Source: Sedimentitalea xiamensis (lineage in GTDB: Bacteria > Pseudomonadota > Alphaproteobacteria > Rhodobacterales > Rhodobacteraceae). From it: DNA of 64,000 bases. The position numbers were made by a program, and so were the translations under genes. Under the pieces are notes generated by a model. The model made no database searches, had not been told where the DNA came from, and saw only the letters and a program-made list of their open reading frames with translations. Shown here one piece after another: positions 1 to 8,503 of the stretch (position 1 is the stretch's first letter; every line of letters begins with the position of its first letter). The DNA is taken from NCBI RefSeq assembly GCF_030164465.1, contig NZ_JASNJE010000001.1, forward strand, positions 186,001-250,000, read 5' to 3'.

Positions 1-563
1 TCAAAGCCGAGCCACGCGGCGACCGATGCGGTAAAGGCCGTGAACCCGCCCGACACCAGCGCGGCATGGGCGCCGTTGGCCTTCATCGTGGCGACCAGCG
101 TTTGCCCGCCCGGCATCAGGGTGATGCGATCCGCGAGAACCTGTCCGATCACGGATTCCGGCAGCCCCGCCAAAAGTCCGACCCGTTCCGTCAGCGCGCC
201 TTCGAAATCGAGTTCGCCGTTCATGGCGCGGGCGGTGATCTCCTTGACCCGGTCGCCGACGCCGGCCACGTCGGCCAGTTCGTCGATGCATTCCTGCTGA
301 ATCATGGTGCTGTCCATATCCGCCAGAAGCATCTTCTTGCGCCGCCCCTCGGCGGGCTGCACGATCAGATCGACGCCCAGACGCTGCACATCGTCCCACA
401 CCTGCCACTGATTGCCGGGACGGCTTTCCATCGCGAATTCCGCCGCCTGGTCCGGAGCCAGCCACTGGATCTCGCGACCGCCCCAGGCATTGCGCAACGA
501 TTCAACGAGACTCGGATCGAGCTGCGGCGTCTTTGGATCGGTCAGCAGGGTTGCCACATACAT
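1..563 (-). CDS. serB: phosphoserine phosphatase SerB (3' end cut by window edge)
   Basis: Catalyses the last step of serine synthesis, hydrolysing O-phosphoserine to serine in the cytoplasm. The reading frame starts at ATG 563 ([16 protein letters not shown]...) and runs off the left edge. It carries the HAD-family signature [14 protein letters not shown] about 100 residues in, with the nucleophile and general-acid aspartates, followed by the [17 protein letters not shown] segment typical of SerB and a motif II region ending LVSGGFTAF. It is divergent from serC-serA, so all three steps from 3-phosphoglycerate to serine sit together. The 156 bp between the two start codons must hold both promoters. 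The C-terminal third lies outside the window. The identification is firm. Confidence 0.95.
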   Translation of the reverse strand, partial: MYVATLLTDPKTPQLDPSLVESLRNAWGGREIQWLAPDQAAEFAMESRPGNQWQVWDDVQRLGVDLIVQPAEGRRKKMLLADMDSTMIQQECIDELADVAGVGDRVKEITARAMNGELDFEGALTERVGLLAGLPESVIGQVLADRITLMPGGQTLVATMKANGAHAALVSGGFTAFTASVAAWLGF

Positions 564-644
564 GAACGAGTTTCCTATAGGCGACAGGCATGTCGCAATT
601 GCAGGCCCAAGCGGCGCTATAGCGACGTTTTCCGTCTTGTGAAA

Positions 645-719
645 GCCCGGGACTGGCCGTATTCCCGCCAGTGGGACACCCCTCCCCAACGAGGGGCGCT
701 TATCTGGAAGGGTAGCTAC
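645..719 (+). ncRNA. serC leader RNA motif (putative cis-regulatory RNA)
   Basis: Directly upstream of serC are two consecutive perfect hairpins: ACTGGC / GCCAGT (652-657 with 667-672) and CCCCTC / GAGGGG (679-684 with 691-696). These are followed by the ribosome binding site GGAAGGG (706-712) and the serC ATG at 720. A structured 'serC' RNA motif in exactly this position is an established alphaproteobacterial element reported by comparative genomics. The match here rests on position and hairpin layout; I could not run a covariance model. A leader structure this close to the ribosome site could affect serC translation or early transcription. Confidence 0.7.
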
Positions 720-1874
720 ATGGCTATTGCACAACCGGCAACGCGGCCGGCGAATCCGCGTTTTTCTTCTGGCCCCTGCGCCAAACCCCCCGTTTTCGAT
801 CTGACAAAGCTGGCTGACGCGCCTTTGGGCCGCTCGCACCGCGCCGCTGTCGGCAAGGACAGGTTGAAATCCGCGATCGAGGAAACCCGCGAGTTGCTGG
901 GCATCCCGGCGGAGTACCGGATCGGCATCGTGCCGGCCTCGGATACCGGGGCGTTCGAGATGGCGATGTGGAACCTCTTGGGCGCGCGCCCGGTAGAGAT
1001 GCTGGCCTGGGAAAGCTTCGGTTCCGGCTGGGTCACGGACGTGGTCAAGCAGCTGAAGCTGGATGCCACGGTCAAGACCGCGGACTATGGCGAGATCGTC
1101 GATCTCGCGGGCGTCGATTACAACAGGGATGTCTGCTTCACCTGGAACGGCACGACGTCGGGCGTGCGGGTGCCGAATGGCGACATGATCCCCGCCGACC
1201 GCGCCGGGCTGACCCTGTGCGATGCGACCTCGGCGGCCTTCGCGATGGACCTGCCCTGGGACAAGCTGGATGTGACGACCTTCTCCTGGCAGAAGGTGCT
1301 GGGCGGGGAGGCGGCGCATGGCATGCTGATCCTGAGCCCGCGCGCGGTGGAGCGGCTGGAAAGCTATACCCCGGCCTGGCCGCTGCCGAAGATCTTCCGC
1401 CTGACCAAGGGCGGCAAGCTGATCGAGGGTGTTTTCAAGGGCGAGACCATCAACACGCCGTCGATGCTTTGTGTCGAGGATTACCTGCTGGCGCTGGACT
1501 GGGCCCGGTCGGAAGGCGGGCTGACGGGCATGATCGCCCGCGCCGATGCCAATACCGCCGCCGTGACCGCGTTTGTGCAGGCGCATGACTGGATCGACTT
1601 CCTCGCCACCGACCCGGCGACGCGGTCGAACACATCGGTCTGCCTCAAGTTCACCGATGCAAGGATCGCGGATGGCGCCGGGTTTGCCAAGGCCGTGGCC
1701 AAGCGTTTGGAAGTCGAGAATATCGCGCTGGATATCGGCGCCTATCGCGACGCCCCCGCGGGCCTTCGCATCTGGTGCGGCAGCACGGTGGAGACCGCCG
1801 ATATCGAGGCGATGCTGCCTTGGCTCGAATGGGCCTTCGAGGCCGAGATCGCGGCGCAGTCGCAAGCTGCCTGA
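720..1874 (+). CDS. serC: phosphoserine aminotransferase SerC
   Basis: PLP-dependent transfer of the glutamate amino group to 3-phosphohydroxypyruvate, step two of serine synthesis; it may also serve the pyridoxal-phosphate pathway. The product is 384 residues, the length seen in the alphaproteobacterial branch of the family. The PLP-lysine context [17 protein letters not shown] is near residue 200, and the N-terminal [10 protein letters not shown] matches the family start. The open frame reaches back to 66, but ATG 720 is chosen because a strong GGAAGGG site lies 7 bases upstream and the leader hairpins lie just before it. serA follows after 68 bp on the same strand, so the two are probably one operon. 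Confidence 0.96.
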   Translation: MAIAQPATRPANPRFSSGPCAKPPVFDLTKLADAPLGRSHRAAVGKDRLKSAIEETRELLGIPAEYRIGIVPASDTGAFEMAMWNLLGARPVEMLAWESFGSGWVTDVVKQLKLDATVKTADYGEIVDLAGVDYNRDVCFTWNGTTSGVRVPNGDMIPADRAGLTLCDATSAAFAMDLPWDKLDVTTFSWQKVLGGEAAHGMLILSPRAVERLESYTPAWPLPKIFRLTKGGKLIEGVFKGETINTPSMLCVEDYLLALDWARSEGGLTGMIARADANTAAVTAFVQAHDWIDFLATDPATRSNTSVCLKFTDARIADGAGFAKAVAKRLEVENIALDIGAYRDAPAGLRIWCGSTVETADIEAMLPWLEWAFEAEIAAQSQAA

Positions 1875-1942
1875 CCCACAAACCACAGGGCGGGGGTGTC
1901 CCCGCCGCTTCCCCTCTCTATTTCTCACGAAGGACCACGAAA

Positions 1943-3538
1943 ATGGCTCCCAAAGTACTCGTTTCCGACAAGCTCTCTCCGACCGCCGTGCAGATCTTCC
2001 GCGACCGCGGCATCGAGGTGGATTTCCAGCCCGACCTCGGAAAGGACAAGGACCGGCTCGCGGAAGTGATCGGCCAGTATGACGGCCTTGCCATCCGCAG
2101 CGCCACCAAGGTGACGGAAACCATCCTGCGCAATGCCGACCGGCTCAAGGTCGTGGGCCGCGCCGGGATCGGCACCGACAATGTCGACAAGGACGCCGCC
2201 AGCAAGAAAGGCGTGATCGTGATGAACACGCCGTTCGGCAACATGATCACTACCGCCGAACATGCGATCGCGCTGATGTTCGCGGTGGCGCGTCAGATCC
2301 CCGAGGCCAGCGCCAGCACCCATGCCGGCAAATGGGAGAAATCCAGGTTCATGGGGGTCGAACTGACCGGCAAGACCCTGGGCGTGATCGGCGCCGGCAA
2401 TATCGGCGGCATCGTCTGCGACCGGGCGCGCGGACTCAAGATGAAGGTCATCGCCTTTGACCCGTTCCTGAGCGAGGAGAAGGCGCAAAAGATGGGGGTC
2501 GAGAAGGTCGAACTCGATACGCTGCTGGCGCGGGCCGATTTCATCACCCTGCACGTGCCGCTGACCGACAGCACCCGCAACATCCTGTCGGCGGAGAACC
2601 TCGCCAAGACCAAGAAGGGCGTGCGCATCATCAACTGCGCGCGCGGCGGGCTGGTCGACGAGGCGGCGCTGGCGGATCTGCTGAAATCCGGCCATGTCAC
2701 CGGGGCCGCGTTCGATGTGTTCGCGGTGGAACCCGCCACGGAAAACCCGCTTTTCGGCCTGCCCAACGTGGTCTGCACCCCGCATCTGGGCGCGGCGACC
2801 ACCGAGGCGCAGGAAAACGTGGCGCTGCAGGTGGCCGAGCAGATGTCGGATTACCTGCTGACCGGGGCCGTCACCAACGCGCTGAACATGCCGTCGGTGA
2901 CCGCCGAAGAAGCGCAGATCATGGGCCCCTGGGTCAAGCTGGCCGGGCATCTGGGCGCGTTCATCGGCCAGATGACCGACGAGCCGATGGAGGCGATCAA
3001 CATCCTTTATGACGGCGTCGTCGCCGGGATGAACCTCGAGGCGCTGAACTGTGCCGTGGTGGCGGGTATCATGAAACGGGCCAATCCCGAGGTGAACATG
3101 GTCAGCGCGCCGGTCGTCGCCAAGGAACGTGGCGTCAAGATCAGCACCACCAACCAGGACAAGTCGGGCGCGTTCGACGGCTATATCAAGGTCACGGTCA
3201 AAACCGCCAAGCGGGAACGTTCCATTGCGGGCACCGTGTTCTCGGACGGCAAGCCGCGCTTCATCCAGATCAAGGGCATCAACATCGACGCCGAAGTCGG
3301 GGCGCACATGCTTTACACCACGAACGAGGACGTGCCGGGCATCATCGGCGCGCTTGGACAGACCATGGGCGAGAATGGCGTCAACATCGCCAATTTCACC
3401 CTTGGCCGGGCGGACAAGGGCGGCGAAGCGATTGCACTTCTCTATGTCGATGACGAGGTGCCCGCCCCGGTGCGCGAGAAACTGGCGGCGACCGGACTGT
3501 TCCGCCAGATCAAGCCCCTGACCTTCGACGTGGCCTGA
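1943..3538 (+). CDS. serA: D-3-phosphoglycerate dehydrogenase SerA
   Basis: NAD-dependent oxidation of 3-phosphoglycerate to 3-phosphohydroxypyruvate, the committed step of serine synthesis. The 531 residues fit the long SerA type: a substrate/NAD domain with the Rossmann motif GVIGAGNIGGIV near 150, the catalytic region ending TPHLGAATTEAQENVA near 280-295, then an intervening domain and a C-terminal ACT domain (MLYTTNEDVPGIIGALG) for serine feedback. Start ATG 1943 is preceded by an AGGA-type site (1930-1933); the frame is open further upstream into the serC end but has no comparable start. It is co-directional with serC and is followed by an unrelated phosphatase gene after 85 bp. Confidence 0.96.
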   Translation: MAPKVLVSDKLSPTAVQIFRDRGIEVDFQPDLGKDKDRLAEVIGQYDGLAIRSATKVTETILRNADRLKVVGRAGIGTDNVDKDAASKKGVIVMNTPFGNMITTAEHAIALMFAVARQIPEASASTHAGKWEKSRFMGVELTGKTLGVIGAGNIGGIVCDRARGLKMKVIAFDPFLSEEKAQKMGVEKVELDTLLARADFITLHVPLTDSTRNILSAENLAKTKKGVRIINCARGGLVDEAALADLLKSGHVTGAAFDVFAVEPATENPLFGLPNVVCTPHLGAATTEAQENVALQVAEQMSDYLLTGAVTNALNMPSVTAEEAQIMGPWVKLAGHLGAFIGQMTDEPMEAINILYDGVVAGMNLEALNCAVVAGIMKRANPEVNMVSAPVVAKERGVKISTTNQDKSGAFDGYIKVTVKTAKRERSIAGTVFSDGKPRFIQIKGINIDAEVGAHMLYTTNEDVPGIIGALGQTMGENGVNIANFTLGRADKGGEAIALLYVDDEVPAPVREKLAATGLFRQIKPLTFDVA

Positions 3539-3623
3539 ACCTGACGCGCCGGCCCGCCCGCAGGACCGGGCAGGTCGGCAAAGGCCGCTTTCCTTTGCCG
3601 TCCGGCTGCGCTAGCCCACGCCC

Positions 3624-4352
3624 ATGACAGACCCGATTTACGCCATTGGCGACATTCACGGCCAGATCGGCTTTCTCGAGGCGGCGCTCGACCTGATCGC
3701 CGCCGATGGCGGGACCGAGGCCGAAACTGTTTTCCTGGGCGACCTGGTGGATCGCGGCCCGGACAGCCAGGGCGTGATCGAGCGCCTGATGCAGGCACAG
3801 GCCGCCGGGCGCGACTGGCATGTTCTCAAGGGCAATCACGACCGCATGTTCCATCGCTTCGTTACCGAAGGGACGGAACATGACGCCCGTATCCTGTCTG
3901 GACTGGGCTGGCTCAATCCCCGGCTGGGCGGGCTGGGGACTCTGGCCTCCTACGGGGTCGATGTCGAGGCGATCGGTTCGGCCGAACTGCTGTCCGAGGC
4001 GGCCCGCAAGGCGGTTCCACAGGCGCATCTGGACTATGTGAACACCCTGCCGGTCTATCGGGAGCGTGGCGATCTTCTCTTCGTACATGCGGGGATCGCG
4101 CCGGGCGTGCCGCTGGCCGAGCAGACCGAGGACGACCTGATCTGGATCCGCGATCCCTTCCTGAAACATACCCGGCGCCATCCCTGGCTGGTGGTGCATG
4201 GCCACACCGCGCTCGACATGCCGTTTCACTTCGGCAACCGTATCGATCTCGACGGCGGCGCGGGATACGGGCGGCCGATCTACCCGGCGGTGTTCGAGGG
4301 GACAGATTGCTGGCTCCTGACCGAGGGCGGACGGATTCCGCTGGTGCCTTAA
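3624..4352 (+). CDS. calcineurin-like metallophosphatase (Ser/Thr phosphatase / Ap4A hydrolase type)
   Basis: 242 residues with the complete bimetal phosphoesterase signature: GDIHGQ near residue 9, GDLVDRGPDS near 39, GNHDRMF near 72, then conserved histidines in FVHAGIAPG near 155 and VVHGHTA near 190. This order is that of the PPP/bacterial ApaH-like family, whose members dephosphorylate phosphoproteins or cleave dinucleoside polyphosphates. The substrate cannot be told from sequence. It is a soluble protein with no signal peptide. Its stop TAA overlaps the stop of the convergent gene within one TTAA tetranucleotide, so there is no room for a separate terminator between them. Confidence 0.85.
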   Translation: MTDPIYAIGDIHGQIGFLEAALDLIAADGGTEAETVFLGDLVDRGPDSQGVIERLMQAQAAGRDWHVLKGNHDRMFHRFVTEGTEHDARILSGLGWLNPRLGGLGTLASYGVDVEAIGSAELLSEAARKAVPQAHLDYVNTLPVYRERGDLLFVHAGIAPGVPLAEQTEDDLIWIRDPFLKHTRRHPWLVVHGHTALDMPFHFGNRIDLDGGAGYGRPIYPAVFEGTDCWLLTEGGRIPLVP

Positions 4353-5305
4353 CGCCACAGGTCGGTCGAAAGGTATTTCAAACCGCTGTCGCAGATCACC
4401 ACGGCGATGCGCCCACCGGCTTCGGGGCCGGCCAGAAGCGCCAGCGCGGCGGCGACATTGGCGCCGGCGGAAAACCCTGCGAAAATGCCTTCCTCCCGTG
4501 CCAGCGCCCGCGCGGTGTCCCGCGCCAGCACGCCGCTGACCGTTCGGTAGCCCTGCACCAGATCCGCGTCGAGCAGCGACAGGTCGCTCATGGCATAGCC
4601 GCCGCCCTGGATCGGATGACCCGGTCGCGTCACCGGCTGCCCGGCCAGCGCCGCGGCACCTTCGGGTTCCACCACGTAGCCGCGCAAGGAAGGGTTGCGT
4701 TTTCTCAGCGCCCGCATGGTGCCGCCGAACGTACCGCCGGAACCCGCGAAATCGGCAAAGGCGGTCAGGCTGCACTCGCTGTCGGCCCAGAGCTCCGGGC
4801 CGGTGGTGTCGAAATGCGCCTGCGCGTTGCCGGGATGGTTGAACTGATCGGCCCGGAATGCCCCGCACGCCGCCGTGATGCGCCGCGCCTCCTCTTCGAC
4901 CAGGGCGAGATCGGCACCGGAGACCTCTCCGGGGACGCTCTCGGGGGCCTGGTCGACCAGCACCACCTCGGCCCCGAGCGCAGCCATCATCCGCGCGCGT
5001 TCGGGCGAATTGCCCCGGCTCATCACCGCCACGAACGGGTGGCCCAGCACACCGCAGACGATGGCGAGCCCGGTGCCCATGTTGCCGCTCGTCAGTTCGA
5101 CGACGCTCTGCCCCGGTTGCAGCGTTCCATCGGCGCGCGCCGCCTCGATGATCCCGCGGGCCGTGCGATCCTTCTTGGAAAAGCCTGGGTTCAGGTAATC
5201 CAGCTTGGCGAGGATCCGCCCCTCCAGTCCGCGCGCTTCAACCATCCGGTCGAGCCAGACGGACGGTGTCCGCCCGATCACCTCCACGATCGACGCGCCA
5301 GCCAT
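4349..5305 (-). CDS. cysteine synthase family PLP-dependent enzyme
   Basis: 318 residues of the fold-type II PLP family. The PLP lysine lies in NPGFSKKDRTA near residue 44, the substrate-binding loop TSGNMG is near 73, the phosphate loop GSGGTFGGT is near 180, and the tail ICDSGLKYLST resembles the CysK/CysM C terminus. Known members make cysteine from O-acetylserine, cystathionine from serine, or act on related amino acids. The length matches CysK, but divergence in the second half makes the exact substrate uncertain. It lies 86 bp downstream of tdh on the same strand and may be read from the threonine-degradation transcript. The gap holds a GC-rich repeat that could stop or stabilise that transcript. 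Confidence 0.85.
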   Translation of the reverse strand: MAGASIVEVIGRTPSVWLDRMVEARGLEGRILAKLDYLNPGFSKKDRTARGIIEAARADGTLQPGQSVVELTSGNMGTGLAIVCGVLGHPFVAVMSRGNSPERARMMAALGAEVVLVDQAPESVPGEVSGADLALVEEEARRITAACGAFRADQFNHPGNAQAHFDTTGPELWADSECSLTAFADFAGSGGTFGGTMRALRKRNPSLRGYVVEPEGAAALAGQPVTRPGHPIQGGGYAMSDLSLLDADLVQGYRTVSGVLARDTARALAREEGIFAGFSAGANVAAALALLAGPEAGGRIAVVICDSGLKYLSTDLWR

Positions 5306-5314
5306 CTCCTGCTC

Positions 5315-5378
5315 CCTTCATCTTTGGGAAAATACTCCGGGGGAGTCGCCCGGAACGGGCGACGGGGGCAGCGCCCCC
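5315..5378 (-). repeat. GC-rich intergenic repeat, copy 1 (two hairpins plus CCCCCGGAGTATTTT box)
   Basis: Between tdh and the cysteine-synthase-like gene, read on the minus strand, are GGGGGCGCTGCCCCC (5378-5364), then the inverted repeat GTCGCCC / GGGCGAC (5363-5357 and 5351-5345), then CCCCCGGAGTATTTTCCC, an A-rich run and GATGAAGG. A related arrangement occurs after the thiolase gene at 9692-9765. I recall similar GC-hairpin plus GAGTATTTT elements as common intergenic repeats in Rhodobacteraceae, but that recollection was not checked. Confidence 0.6.
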
Positions 5379-5391
5379 CTTGCCCCCCAAT

Positions 5392-6429
5392 TCAGGTCCA
5401 GTCCAGAACCACCTTGCCGCTTTGCCCGGATTTCATCGCCGCGAACCCGTCCGCGAATTGCGCGGCCGGAAAGCGGTGGGTGATCACCCCGCTCACGTCC
5501 AGCCCGTTCTGCAGCATGGCGATCATCTTGTACCAGGTCTCGAATATCTCGCGGCCATAGACACCCTTGATGGTGATCGCCTTGAACACGATGCGCGACC
5601 AGTCGACCGGGGATTTGCCCGGCGGGATGCCCAGCATCGCGATGCGCCCGCCCATGGTCATGGCTTCGACCATCTGGTCGAGCGCCTGCTGGTTGCCCGA
5701 CATCTCCATGCCCACGTCGAATCCCTGTTTCATGCCGAGCCGCGCGATCACCGCATCGAGATCCTCCTCGGCCACGTTCACCGGCACCACGTCCGCGACG
5801 CGGGCGGCGAGGTCGAGTCGCGCGGGGTTCACGTCGGTGATCGCCACGTGGCGCGCGCCGACATGCCGCGCGACGGCGGCCGCCATGATGCCGATGGGGC
5901 CGGCGCCGGTGATCAGCACGTCCTCGCCCACGAGATCGAAGCTCAGCGCGGTGTGCACGGCATTGCCCAGCGGGTCGAGAATGGCGCCGATATCGTCGCT
6001 GATCTCGCCCGGCAGCGGCACCACGTTGAAGGCGGGCAGCCGCAGGTATTGCGCGAACGCGCCCTGTTCGTTCACGCCGATACCGCGGGTTTCCGGATCG
6101 AGGTGGAACTTTCCGGCGCGCACCTGCCGCGAGTGATGGCCGATCAGGTGGCCCTCGCCGCTACAGCGCTGGCCGATCTGAAGATCCTCGACGTCGCGGC
6201 CGATCTCGACGATCTCGCCCGCGAATTCGTGGCCCGTGATCAGCGGCACCGGCACGGTCTTCTGCGCCCAGTCGTCCCAGTTCCAGATATGCACGTCGGT
6301 GCCGCAGATGCCGGTCCTGTTGATCCGGATCAGCACATCGTCGGGGCCGATTTCGGGCACCGGCGCGTCGATCATCCACAGCCCTTCGGCGGATTGCGAT
6401 TTTTCCAGCGCTTTCATCGTGTTCCTCAT
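5392..6429 (-). CDS. tdh: L-threonine 3-dehydrogenase Tdh (structural zinc cysteines replaced)
   Basis: Zinc-dependent oxidation of threonine to 2-amino-3-ketobutyrate with NAD. The 345 residues follow E. coli Tdh almost end to end: catalytic zinc residues in [13 protein letters not shown] and GHEFAGE, the proton-relay region, the Rossmann motif [15 protein letters not shown] near 180, and GIYGREMFETWYK-like [13 protein letters not shown] near 295. The structural zinc lobe is unusual: the four cysteines expected between residues 95 and 112 are replaced ([19 protein letters not shown]). The start overlaps the kbl stop as ATGA, which implies translational coupling. The product feeds Kbl, giving glycine and acetyl-CoA. 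Activity without the structural zinc is inferred from an otherwise intact protein. Confidence 0.95.
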   Translation of the reverse strand: MRNTMKALEKSQSAEGLWMIDAPVPEIGPDDVLIRINRTGICGTDVHIWNWDDWAQKTVPVPLITGHEFAGEIVEIGRDVEDLQIGQRCSGEGHLIGHHSRQVRAGKFHLDPETRGIGVNEQGAFAQYLRLPAFNVVPLPGEISDDIGAILDPLGNAVHTALSFDLVGEDVLITGAGPIGIMAAAVARHVGARHVAITDVNPARLDLAARVADVVPVNVAEEDLDAVIARLGMKQGFDVGMEMSGNQQALDQMVEAMTMGGRIAMLGIPPGKSPVDWSRIVFKAITIKGVYGREIFETWYKMIAMLQNGLDVSGVITHRFPAAQFADGFAAMKSGQSGKVVLDWT

Positions 6430-7613
6430 GAGATCACTCCCAATGCCCTGCCGGCGGTCGCAAAGGCGGCCAGCGCGCGGTCGAGTTCGTCCCGCGTCAG
6501 CGCCGCGTTCATCTGGGTGCGAATCCGGGCCTGCCCGCGCGGCACGACCGGAAAGAAGAAACCCGAGACATGGACGCCTTCCTGAAACAGCCGCGCCGCC
6601 ATGTCCTGCGCCAGTCGCGCATCGCCCAGCATCACCGGCACGATCGGATGTTCACCGGCCAGCAACCGGAACCCGAGGTCCTCGAGTCCGCGCCGCCAGT
6701 AGGCAGCGTTTTCAAACAACTGCTTGCGCAGGGTGTCGCCGTCCTCCACCAGCCGGATCGCCTCCAGACCGGCAGCCACGATCGACGGCGGCAGGGAATT
6801 CGAGAACAGGTAGGGGCGCGCCCGCTGGCGCAACAGATCGATCACCACCTGCGGTCCCGCGACATACCCGCCGATCGCCCCGCCCAGGGCCTTGCCAAGC
6901 GTGCCGGTCAGGATATCGGCCTTGACCCCGAAATGCGCCGGGGTGCCCGCGCCCTTCGGCCCCATGAAACCGGTCGCATGGCAATCGTCCACCATCAGAA
7001 CCGCGTCGAAACGGTCGGCCAGCACGCGGATTTCCGGCAGTCTCGCCAGGTAGCCATCCATGCTGAACACCCCGTCGGTGGCGATCATCACGTGGCGTGC
7101 ACCGTCGGCGCGGGCCTTGCGCAGCTGGGTTTCGAGATCGGCCATGTCCGAGTTGGCGTAACGGTAGCGTTTTGCCTTGCAGAGCCGGATTCCATCGATG
7201 ATCGACGCGTGGTTGAGCGCATCCGAGACGATCGCATCCTCGGGACCGAGCAAGGGTTCGAACAGCCCGCCGTTGGCGTCGAAACAGGCGGCAAAGAGGA
7301 TCGAATCGTCCATGCCGAGGAACCCGGCGAGACGCTGTTCGAGGTCGCGGTGCAGATCCTGCGTGCCGCAGATGAAGCGGACGCTCGCCATTCCGAACCC
7401 GCGGGTCTGCATCGCGGCGCCTGCGGCGGCGATCAATGCCGGGTGATCGGCGAGCCCGAGGTAGTTGTTTGCACAGAGATTGATGACGTGGCGGCCTTCG
7501 ACATCAATCTCGGCCCCTTGCGGAGACGAGATCGGCCTCTCGTTCTTGGTCAGCCCCTCGGCGTCGATCTGCGCCAGGGTTTCGCCGATGTGGGACAGAA
7601 ACGCGGTAGACAT
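6426..7613 (-). CDS. kbl: 2-amino-3-ketobutyrate coenzyme A ligase Kbl
   Basis: PLP enzyme that cleaves 2-amino-3-ketobutyrate with CoA to glycine plus acetyl-CoA, the partner of Tdh in threonine breakdown. The 395 residues match the usual length. The PLP-lysine motif [17 protein letters not shown] lies near residue 243. The alpha-oxoamine-synthase features [14 protein letters not shown] near 50, [12 protein letters not shown] near 210 and the C-terminal [19 protein letters not shown] are present. It is the first gene of the kbl-tdh pair. The start at 7613 follows a 94 bp gap that contains the terminator of the upstream regulator gene, so kbl probably has its own promoter there. Confidence 0.96.
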   Translation of the reverse strand: MSTAFLSHIGETLAQIDAEGLTKNERPISSPQGAEIDVEGRHVINLCANNYLGLADHPALIAAAGAAMQTRGFGMASVRFICGTQDLHRDLEQRLAGFLGMDDSILFAACFDANGGLFEPLLGPEDAIVSDALNHASIIDGIRLCKAKRYRYANSDMADLETQLRKARADGARHVMIATDGVFSMDGYLARLPEIRVLADRFDAVLMVDDCHATGFMGPKGAGTPAHFGVKADILTGTLGKALGGAIGGYVAGPQVVIDLLRQRARPYLFSNSLPPSIVAAGLEAIRLVEDGDTLRKQLFENAAYWRRGLEDLGFRLLAGEHPIVPVMLGDARLAQDMAARLFQEGVHVSGFFFPVVPRGQARIRTQMNAALTRDELDRALAAFATAGRALGVIS

Positions 7614-7684
7614 GAACGGAACTCCCTATGGCGGCGTTCTATCACGACGGACAGGGGTCTGAAAACAAGAAAGTTCGGAAAAAC

Positions 7685-7709
7685 GGAAAAAAATCCGCTA
7701 CAACGGATT
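7685..7709 (-). terminator. terminator of the XRE-cupin regulator gene, overlapping its stop codon
   Basis: On the minus strand a perfect 6 bp stem AATCCG / CGGATT with loop TTGTAG (7709-7692) is followed directly by a run of T (7691-7685). The stem begins inside the TAA stop of the regulator (7710-7708). The layout is a classical intrinsic terminator and would separate the regulator transcript from kbl-tdh. Confidence 0.7.
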
Positions 7710-8280
7710 ACCCCGCATCCTTGACCACCAGGAAGGCCCGCGCCGGACCGTCCGCCGCCGCGACGATACGGTGCGCGACATCGGCCGCGTAACGGGCCGT
7801 GTCCCCGGCTGCGAGCTCTTCGCGCGCCTGGCCAGAGGTGACGGTCAGCGCGCCCTCGATCACCGTCAGCTGTTCGCGGGCGCCCTGCCTGTGCGGCTGG
7901 CTCGTCAAATGGCCGCCGGGGCCGAACCGCAGGTCGTATATCTCGTGGCGTCCGGCTTCCTCCGGCGGCGACAAGATCCGGATCCGGCAATCCCGGCCCA
8001 TGTTGTCGATGCTCGGGACCGCGCCGGCGCGCAGGACTTCGATCCGGTCGGGCTGGTCGACGCCGTCCAGCAGTCCGGCAAAGTCAACCTGCAAGGCCCG
8101 CGTCAGGTTCCACAGCGTCGCGATGGTCGGACTGCTTTCACCGCGCTCGATCTGGCTCACCATCGAACGCGATACGCCGGACAGGTTGGCAACCGCCTCC
8201 AGAGACAGCCCCTGAGACCGCCGCGCCTCTTTCAGGCGCGCGGGCAGAAGCGATAATATATCGACAGAGGTTTCCACCAT
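7708..8280 (-). CDS. XRE-family transcriptional regulator with C-terminal cupin domain
   Basis: 190 residues with two domains. Residues about 10-65 form a lambda-repressor-type helix-turn-helix (LSLEAVANLSGVSRSMVSQIERGESSPTIATLW). Residues about 110-180 form a cupin barrel (HRQGAREQLTVIEGALTV, then ELAAGDTARYAADVAHRI). Proteins of this architecture sense a small ligand in the cupin and control nearby amino-acid or polyamine catabolic genes. Here the neighbours are kbl-tdh, so control of threonine degradation is a fair inference, with the ligand unknown. ATG 8280 is chosen because the helix-turn-helix begins within 15 residues of it; the frame is open upstream to 9324, opposite the thiolase gene, but that stretch is antisense noise. 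It is divergent from thiolase across a 223 bp gap. Confidence 0.88.
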   Translation of the reverse strand: MVETSVDILSLLPARLKEARRSQGLSLEAVANLSGVSRSMVSQIERGESSPTIATLWNLTRALQVDFAGLLDGVDQPDRIEVLRAGAVPSIDNMGRDCRIRILSPPEEAGRHEIYDLRFGPGGHLTSQPHRQGAREQLTVIEGALTVTSGQAREELAAGDTARYAADVAHRIVAAADGPARAFLVVKDAG

Positions 8281-8503
8281 GACGGACAGAAGGAGTGCGG
8301 AAGCACGGTTTGTCAATCCTCCGGCCCCCTCGCGAGTTGCGGTAACGCGGCGACACGCCGCTTTCCGCGGCGGGCGCGGCAGTGTAGAGGAGGGCCATTG
8401 GGGGCGGAAGACAAACACGCCCGCTTGTTGAAAAGCCCGACGCCTGTCCGGACAGCCCTTGCCGCGCGGCCATGTTTCGGGATCAGAGGAGAAGATCACC
8501 ATC

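Noticed and set aside
1-465. 154-codon leftward frame at the window start
   Set aside because: Frame-shifted shadow of serB, which carries the [14 protein letters not shown] motif in another frame of the same strand.
1925-3307. 460-codon frame antisense to serA
   Set aside because: Shadow of the strongly supported serA gene.
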